64,000 nt of DNA from Icerya purchasi (Eukaryota; Arthropoda; Insecta; Hemiptera; Monophlebidae). This document shows positions 58,349 through 64,000 of the stretch, piece by piece. Numbering within the stretch: the stretch's first letter is position 1; every line of letters starts with the position of its first letter. The DNA is taken from assembly GCA_039619475.1 (NCBI GenBank), contig CM077116.1, forward strand, positions 149,561,088 through 149,625,087, given 5' to 3'. Under the pieces are notes generated by a model. The model saw nothing but the letters and a program-made list of their open reading frames with translations. It ran no database searches and was not told the origin of the DNA. The translations under genes and the position numbers were made by a program.

Positions 58349-59370
58349 CACGGTGAGTCGGAAAATTTCCCGAACTTTTGAAATAAATGAAGTACAATTG
58401 GATGTAAAGTAATTTATTCAAATTAACTATCAACATAGTTACCTTCCCGAAGTATGAACGTATTTGAGCACTTGTACAGCGATTCGAAGCTTCCCTGGTA
58501 CTCTTCTGAAATAATGGCTCTGAGGCATTCGGTGCAACAAGTTTCAATGACGGCTACGTTGTCAAAAAATCGTCCTTTCAGGTGCATTTTAAACTTCGGG
58601 AACAGGAAAAATTCGGCAGGTGCTAAATCAGGCGAATAGGAGCGTGATTGATCCGTGGGATTTGATTGTTAGCGAGATAACGCTTGACAAATATTAGCCG
58701 AATGCGCGGGCGCACCATCATCCAACAGACTCCACAATCCGGGCTCTTTGTACTCGAGCCGTATGCGCTGAATCCGACGCTCGAGACGTTTTAGGACCTC
58801 GACGTAGTAGGAAACGTTCACTGTTTGATTTAGAAGCAGGTATTCGTGATGAATTAACCCTTTTGCATCAAAATATGCGATGAGCATGGTTTTCACCTTG
58901 GATTTTTGTTGGCGCACTTTCTGAGGTTCCGAAACGCTTGGACTGAGTCATGTGGATGACTGACGTTTTGTCAGAGGGTCATATTGGAAGCACCAACTTT
59001 CATCTCTAGTAACAATTGAAGTTAGAAAGTTCGGATCCGCCTTAACAATAATCGACGCGATGTTGCTTCTGTTCTGCTGTGAGGAAGTGCGGAACAAATC
59101 GAGAACACACCTTCTTACGGTGCATTTTTTCTTTCAAAATCGTTTCTTTACTCATATTCAGTTCGTTAGCTAATATTTGGAGAGACATGTGACGATCTTT
59201 CATCAGGAGGGCGCACACTCGAGCCTCGTTTTCATCGGTAACAGCTATCGATGGCCGGCCCGTTCTGTCATCGTCTTCTAACGACTGCCTACCGTCCACA
59301 CAGATTACCCAGTCAAATTGAAATTCTCTACAGTTTGGGGAATTACTCACAAATTAGCAACCCTGGTAAA
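58349..59370 (-). mobile_element. Mariner relic
   Basis: The 3' end of the element is near 58349, where CACGGTGAGTCGGAAAATTT follows a TA. The other end is lost near 59350-59370, before a (AAAT)n tract. The inside is a mariner transposase pseudogene. Confidence 0.7.
58435..59350 (-). pseudogene. Mariner transposase (DD34D type), decayed
   Basis: On the minus strand the helix-turn-helix region reads RQSLEDDDRTGRPSIAVTDE and LQILANELNMSKETILKEK, then KVCSRFVPHFLTAEQKQHRV. After a small deletion comes DPNFLTSIVTRDESWCFQYD with the first catalytic Asp, and KSKVKTMLIAYFDAKGLIHH. The second Asp is in LDDGAPAHSANI and the third in SYSPDLAPAEFFLFPKFKM, roughly 34 residues on. The end reads SLYKCSNTFILREGNYVDS. 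The first 50 or so residues of the usual 345 are missing. Frame changes at about 59040 and 58670 and an in-frame stop within KRQSST-xLSPS make it inactive. All three catalytic Asp codons are still readable. The family resembles insect mariners often annotated as SETMAR-like. Confidence 0.9.
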
Positions 59371-59400
59371 TAGATAGATAAATAAATAAATAAATAAATA
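59371..59400. repeat. (AAAT)n microsatellite
   Basis: TAGA steps turning into (TAAA)n, immediately beyond the truncated 5' side of the mariner relic. Confidence 0.9.
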
Positions 59401-59531
59401 CAAGCAGTTAGGGTTTTCTAAAACACAAAATTTTTCTAATTGATGCATTCGATAAATATAATATTAACTAATGGGTTAAAATTTTTCATTTTTTTTTCAT
59501 GTATGTATATATATATATATATAAATTACAA

Positions 59532-60024
59532 CGTAATTCTAAGGCAAACCCCCATTCGAAAAAATGTCCGAAAAAGTGTCCCAAAAAAATGTCCCAATTT
59601 TATGTAACGTTTGTTATATTTTATATGATTTCTGCGATTATGTTATTATATTCATATGGACCGATTTAGAATTGCGTTGTAAATTTCAATCATTCTATAC
59701 AAAGTATAGAAGAGAAAGAGATAGAAATGTAAGCAAGAGGGTTTAAGGGGCAGAGCCTTCATTTCTGTCTTTTTCTCTTCTATACTTTGTATAAAATGAT
59801 CAAAATGTACAGCGTAATTCTTACTGGCATCAACAGAAAAAAAAAAAAACATAATCACCAAAATCCTATCCTAACATTTAACATTCACTATATAAAAATT
59901 TCGTTACATAAAATTGTGTCATTTTTTAAATAACAATAACCAAAATTCTATAAAATATAACAAATGTTACATAAAATTGGGACATTTTTTCTAATGGGGG
60001 GGGGGGGGTAACCTAAGAATTACG
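59532..60024. mobile_element. MITE with nested inverted repeats
   Basis: Outer arms: CGTAATTCTAAGG, AAAATGTCCC and AATTTTATGTAACGTTTGTT (59532-59620) match inverted 59945-60024, which ends AACCTAAGAATTACG. Inner arms: 59668-59732 (TAGAATTGCG, CTATACAAAGTATAGAAGAG) match inverted 59760-59822. G/C homopolymer blocks (C5 at 59549, G13 at 59996) sit at corresponding places in the outer arms. No ORF. The class is unknown. Confidence 0.8.
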
Positions 60025-61378
60025 CGGCTATTCTATCCTCTAATTCTCCTCTGAATTAGATGATAATCTTATACTCGAAATCTAGTGAGAATAGAGGACG
60101 ACGATATGTATGTATGTATATATATATATCGTTCAATTAGTCAAATCTGCTATGTGAAGAATTGTCTGCCCGCAAGTAACCAGAGAAGGCAAAAAATTGC
60201 AATATGTTCGCGCTGAAACTGATCATCAATACGTTGTCGACATTTGCGCAATGTTCGAACCGAAAATCTAATGATTGAAATAGTTCTCGATCGATAAATC
60301 TTCCTGACCGGAAGCGACTACCGAAAATTGTCAATAGTTAAACTAGTTTCTTCTTAGCCTTGTGTTAACTGCTATTTCGTAAGAAATAATCTGACAGCGG
60401 TAACAATGAGACGACATTTTTCCACATCATTCAATACCATTATCTGGACGAAACAAAGATCTTATCTTCAGATATGGCCCGTGCAGCTAATCTACTATTC
60501 CTGCTTCTGTCAGACTCGTATCGCACGTGTATCTATTTAAAACTAATTGTCCTCTTTCAAAAAGGCTCGCATTATTTTGCAACCGAACCGATTACCTTTT
60601 TCGGCTGTCTGTTCAAATTAACTACTACTTTTTTTCTTCTTTTATCAAATGCCTCAGCGGCGCCGTGTGACCCCTGCTGACTGGTTGCTCGCGGAAACCT
60701 ATCATTAGTAACGCTCGCGCTGCCTTTTCTGACAACTATTCCGCTTTATTCCGTTAATGAGTTACTTAAACGACCCTGCATTTTCGAAGTTTGCGTCTAG
60801 CCACCGATAACACACTAAAAAATAATGGAAACTATAAAAAGCAGTCGCATCATGCTCCGGGAACGTAAATAAAATTACATGCTGGAATAAAACTTAACAA
60901 TATTTCGAAACGCTTTTAAAATAATTGGATTTTTGTATTAGGGACGAAATAGAGAACGTGCTTCGAACAGTTTTGTCTAAACAGGTGTCGCGTGGTAGAA
61001 AAATATAATTTTTTACAAAACTTGCGCAGTTTGATCTTTTTTCCTTCTCGGTTTTGCCCCCTTAGAGAACAATTTAAATAGCCTTTTTTTTTTTGTTTTT
61101 TCGGTAAATAGCGACTACAGTCCGTTCAACGAAAATGTGTCGGTGGAAAGAAGTCGATATAAATCGATATTTATTACACACTTTCCCCCCTCCCCACCCA
61201 ATAACATGCTGAAGTGTTGCCAATAGTAATTATGGTTTTAAGTCAAGATTAAATGTTCATTTGAATCGTAGGAAGTTCATTTTTGTGGTTTCATTTCATT
61301 TAATTAATATAATTATTTTATCTTTACTTGTTTTTAATTTGTTATTAACCATAGTGTGATGAGCTTAATTTATTTACT
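60025..61378. other. Intergenic; short TA tract
   Basis: (TGTA)/(TA) steps at 60107-60129. No gene recognised; a 68-codon frame at 60474-60680 has no known homology. Confidence 0.5.
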
Positions 61379-62760
61379 TCTTAAGGGCGGGGGAAGGTTT
61401 TAAAACTTTTTTTTTTTTTTTTTTCGAATGTACAACATGTTGAAAGTATTATGTCAAAATTTCAAGTAAATCGGAACAAAACTAACGAAGATGTTTCAAG
61501 CGACCAGCTCTTATGCTCGATTTTTATACCTGCCTGACAACTGCTTGACGCGCCTACCTGGAATTTGCTTGAATCCCTTTGTAAACTCCTAATTACTTTC
61601 TACTTTTATGGGTCTTTGTAAATATGTAAACACTGGCCTTGCATATATTGTGTATTTCCGGTATATCAGTTTACAGGCACACTTTCGGCCGAGCGGATGT
61701 GTACAGAGACGGTAAAATTTTATCGTAGTTTTCAGTTAATTTTTGTTTGTGTTTATTCGTTTGTAGCTGTATTCTCGCTCGGTTTGTGTTGTGACATGAT
61801 AAATTTATTTATTTATTTGCAAAATGCAAAAAAAAGTGACAAGACAAGATCGGCAGAAAGGTGGTGATATTTTGGGTCGACCGAGAAAAAAGAAATTCCC
61901 AAAACGCAAAAATGACGATGCGGAAGCGTCCAGCGCATCGTGTAAATAAATAAAACTGAGTACTGTAGAAAGTGTAGAGCAAGATTTAGAGAAACATTAC
62001 AGAATTATAGACTTCCTTTTAGTATTTTCAACTTCATCTACATTAGTGAAGTGCGTTAGTTGTGATGGGAAAATGTCTTTTCGCACATACAAAACGGAAG
62101 GTTTAGCCTTTTTTTTTTTTTTTAATTTTTTAATTTTTTATTGGGCTTGTCAGCTACGGACGATTACCCACCAAGAAGGAAGAACTTAGGACAAAAGGAA
62201 ACTGAGGACACTAAGAAAGTTATTCGGGGAAGATGGAGACGGCCAGAACTACTATGAAGAGATAGCAAGGGAGTCAAAAAAGATCGGTACTAGAATTCGT
62301 GCAATTAGCAGTCCGAAGGGAAATAAATATGTAGACGAACTTCAAAATCAAAGTGTCAATTAAAAAATGCAAAGAGCTTCGGTATGTTCCGTCTAGTGAA
62401 AGAGCGAAAGAAGAGTCAAGGCAATCGCATTATGAAGTGAAGCGATAAAACCAATCTACGAAGATTTGAGCAAGGACGCACTTTTGCAGCGGTGTCTTGG
62501 AGGTTACACGCAGAATAATAACGAGAGTTTCAATCAACTTATTTCGAAAATCTCTCCAAAATCAGTGAGCGGTACTACAATCGTTGTTGAAATTGCAGCA
62601 AATGTAGCAGTATGCAAATTTCAATGAAGGATCTTTTGCTTTGTTGTCCATTTTGAATGAAGATAAAAGTCGATATTTCAGCGTTGTTGCCTTAATATTA
62701 TCCAAATTCAAACAGGAATTTTTATTTCTTTATTCGAAGTAACGTATTTTTTAAATAAAT
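61379..62760 (+). mobile_element. Mutator-like DNA transposon relic, copy 2
   Basis: The 5' opening TTAAGGGCGGGGGAAGGTTT plus a T-run corresponds to the minus-strand start of copy 1 at 21186. The leader contains TCAAAATTTCAAGTAAATCG, parallel to copy 1. The 3' boundary is not defined. Confidence 0.55.
61824..62742 (+). pseudogene. Mutator-like transposase, N- and C-terminal parts with internal deletion
   Basis: The ATG at 61824 opens a frame reading MQKKVTRQDRQKGGDILGRP then RKKKFPKRKNDD, a basic segment that could act in nuclear import. A TAA at 61947 interrupts it. The same frame continues KHYRIIDFLLVFSTSSTLVK, CVSCDGKMSFRTYKTEGLAF, the usual N-terminal CxxC module of Mutator-like transposase proteins. 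From about 62112 to 62440 the homology is lost, after a T-run. It returns as AIKPIYEDLSKDALLQRCLG, GYTQNNNESFNQLISKISPK and VVEIAANVAVCKF. A one-base shift near 62622 then gives FNEGSFALLSILNED and the end at 62742. The TQNxNESFN motif missing from copy 1 is kept here. The catalytic middle is absent, so the copy is dead. Confidence 0.8.
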
Positions 62761-64000
62761 TTTTCAATCATTATTCCGATAAAAAACAAAAAACAACTTT
62801 AACACGCATTTGTTAATGAAATTATTGAAATCAATTAGTTCATTTTAGCGTTATTTCGTTCATTCATTTTTTTCAGTTCACTGTTTAGGCTCATTGTGTA
62901 ATCTTATTAATAGAACTGCACAATTTTTACTTTAATTATAAATACAAATGTGAATATTTTAAATAATGAAAATACACCAATAACTGTTATTACTGTTATT
63001 ATTATTATTTCATTTACATGTTCAATTAAAGTAGACATGGTGATCAATTTATTTGAGTATTGATCGTGCAATGTCTACAACATTATTTTCATCATTCTTC
63101 GGTATTTTTGGGCGTTACACTTTTATATTGTCGGTTATCGGGTCAAGTCAAAAGTTAACTGACAGCTCTTCGTGCCTAAGGGAAAAAACATTTCATCATT
63201 AAATGCGCACTTGTTTCTTAATTGTCTCAAACATGCAACCCGTTTAATCTCCGTCTATTTCTTTCCATTCCATTGATAATTTTGTAAATTTCTTACAATT
63301 TTCCATTGTCACTTTTGCGCCTCATCGTCGACTTGTATTTTTCTCTTCAACAATCTTGTTGTGTTTTTCTTTTAACGCCCTTGATCCTTTAATTTACCAA
63401 ATTTCTCACTTGTTTAGAGTATGCGATTCTGTTTTTTATTTTTTTTTTTCCGTTTCCAGCTCATCGTTAAATGGTAATATGGATTTATTAGCGTACAATA
63501 ATTAAATACATCCCGATAAATAATAACTTGAAAAATAGGGTTAAACTTTAATTTTTTTAGGGATAACGACAGGAGATGCAAAGGAGGCAAGGATGGCCAT
63601 AATGTAGGGAACCGTGTTGCTGCTTCTTCCTAAACATCAGTTTACAGACTCTATTTCTTTTTCTATGTTTACCTAAACATAATTTTATTATATAGGCAGC
63701 CAGCAATCTACCTATATCTTGTTTTAATCATTTAATTGCATTCACCGTTCATTAATCATCTTTATATTTCAGGGTTTTTTTCGGTTTTTTTTTTTTTTTT
63801 GTCCAAAAAATTACCATTGCGTATATCTTTCTCGCACAGGTTTCAAGAGAAGACCAAAAATAAATGCTGATTACTTTGCAGATTCAAGTTGTAACTTTCG
63901 AAAGTACTGATATCTGAAGATCTCACAGTCAATATCCTCCTTCATTCGCGGAATGCTTGATATGGCAACTTGCATTTGTCTCTGTCGTTTTCGTAATGTT
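62743..64000. other. Intergenic, nothing recognised
   Basis: AT-rich with ATT-type short repeats near 62986-63010 and T-runs near 63437 and 63785. No gene recognised. Confidence 0.5.

Overview
This window looks like transposon-rich, AT-rich intergenic DNA from an arthropod, most likely an insect. I infer this from the mix of mobile elements: Jockey-, R1- and RTE-type non-LTR retrotransposons, mariner and hAT-type DNA elements, Mutator-like transposases with the arthropod C-terminal motif set, and tRNA-derived SINEs. A hemipteran would fit, but the sequence does not settle the taxon. I found no intact host gene, rRNA, functional tRNA, CRISPR array or bacterial-type operon. Every protein-like stretch I could recognise is a decayed transposon ORF. 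Most other open frames are chance or come from simple repeats.

Layout. 0.8-1.5 kb: Jockey-like RT/RNase H fragment. 2.8-4.1 kb: long-armed foldback element next to a second dispersed block. 5.4-7.4 kb: two SINE-like copies, a (TA)n-tailed repeat and the 3' end of an RTE-type element. 8.5 kb: a 21-bp minisatellite held inside a hairpin. 9.2-12.6 kb: two copies of a dispersed repeat around a mariner-type relic with terminal inverted repeats. 16.4-19.7 kb: the best preserved element, an APE-type non-LTR retrotransposon covering endonuclease, RT and C-terminus, broken by five stops and two frameshifts. 19.9-21.2 kb: Mutator-like relic (minus). 21.2-23.5 kb: Jockey-like ORF2 relic (minus). 23.7-26.7 kb: elements bounded by TA tracts and a foldback half.

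28.8-39.8 kb: foldback copies, a 5'-truncated Jockey-like 3' end inserted in a diverged repeat array (31.4-32.0 kb), a RNase H-type fragment (35 kb), a TA-flanked element carrying an inverted repeat with hammerhead-like cores (36.4-37.3 kb), and an inverted second copy of the 3.2-4.1 kb composite. 40-55 kb: SINEs, two copies of a hAT-type MITE (45.5 and 51.6 kb) and an R1-type relic (46.2-48.1 kb). 58.3-64 kb: mariner relic (minus), a MITE with nested hairpins (59.5-60.0 kb) and a second Mutator-like relic (61.4-62.7 kb).

The genes do not form a pathway; the window records successive insertions and decay. The least explained structures are the foldback/composite family, the (TA)n-tailed family and the hammerhead-like motifs. 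All boundaries were judged by eye and are approximate unless a repeat end is stated.
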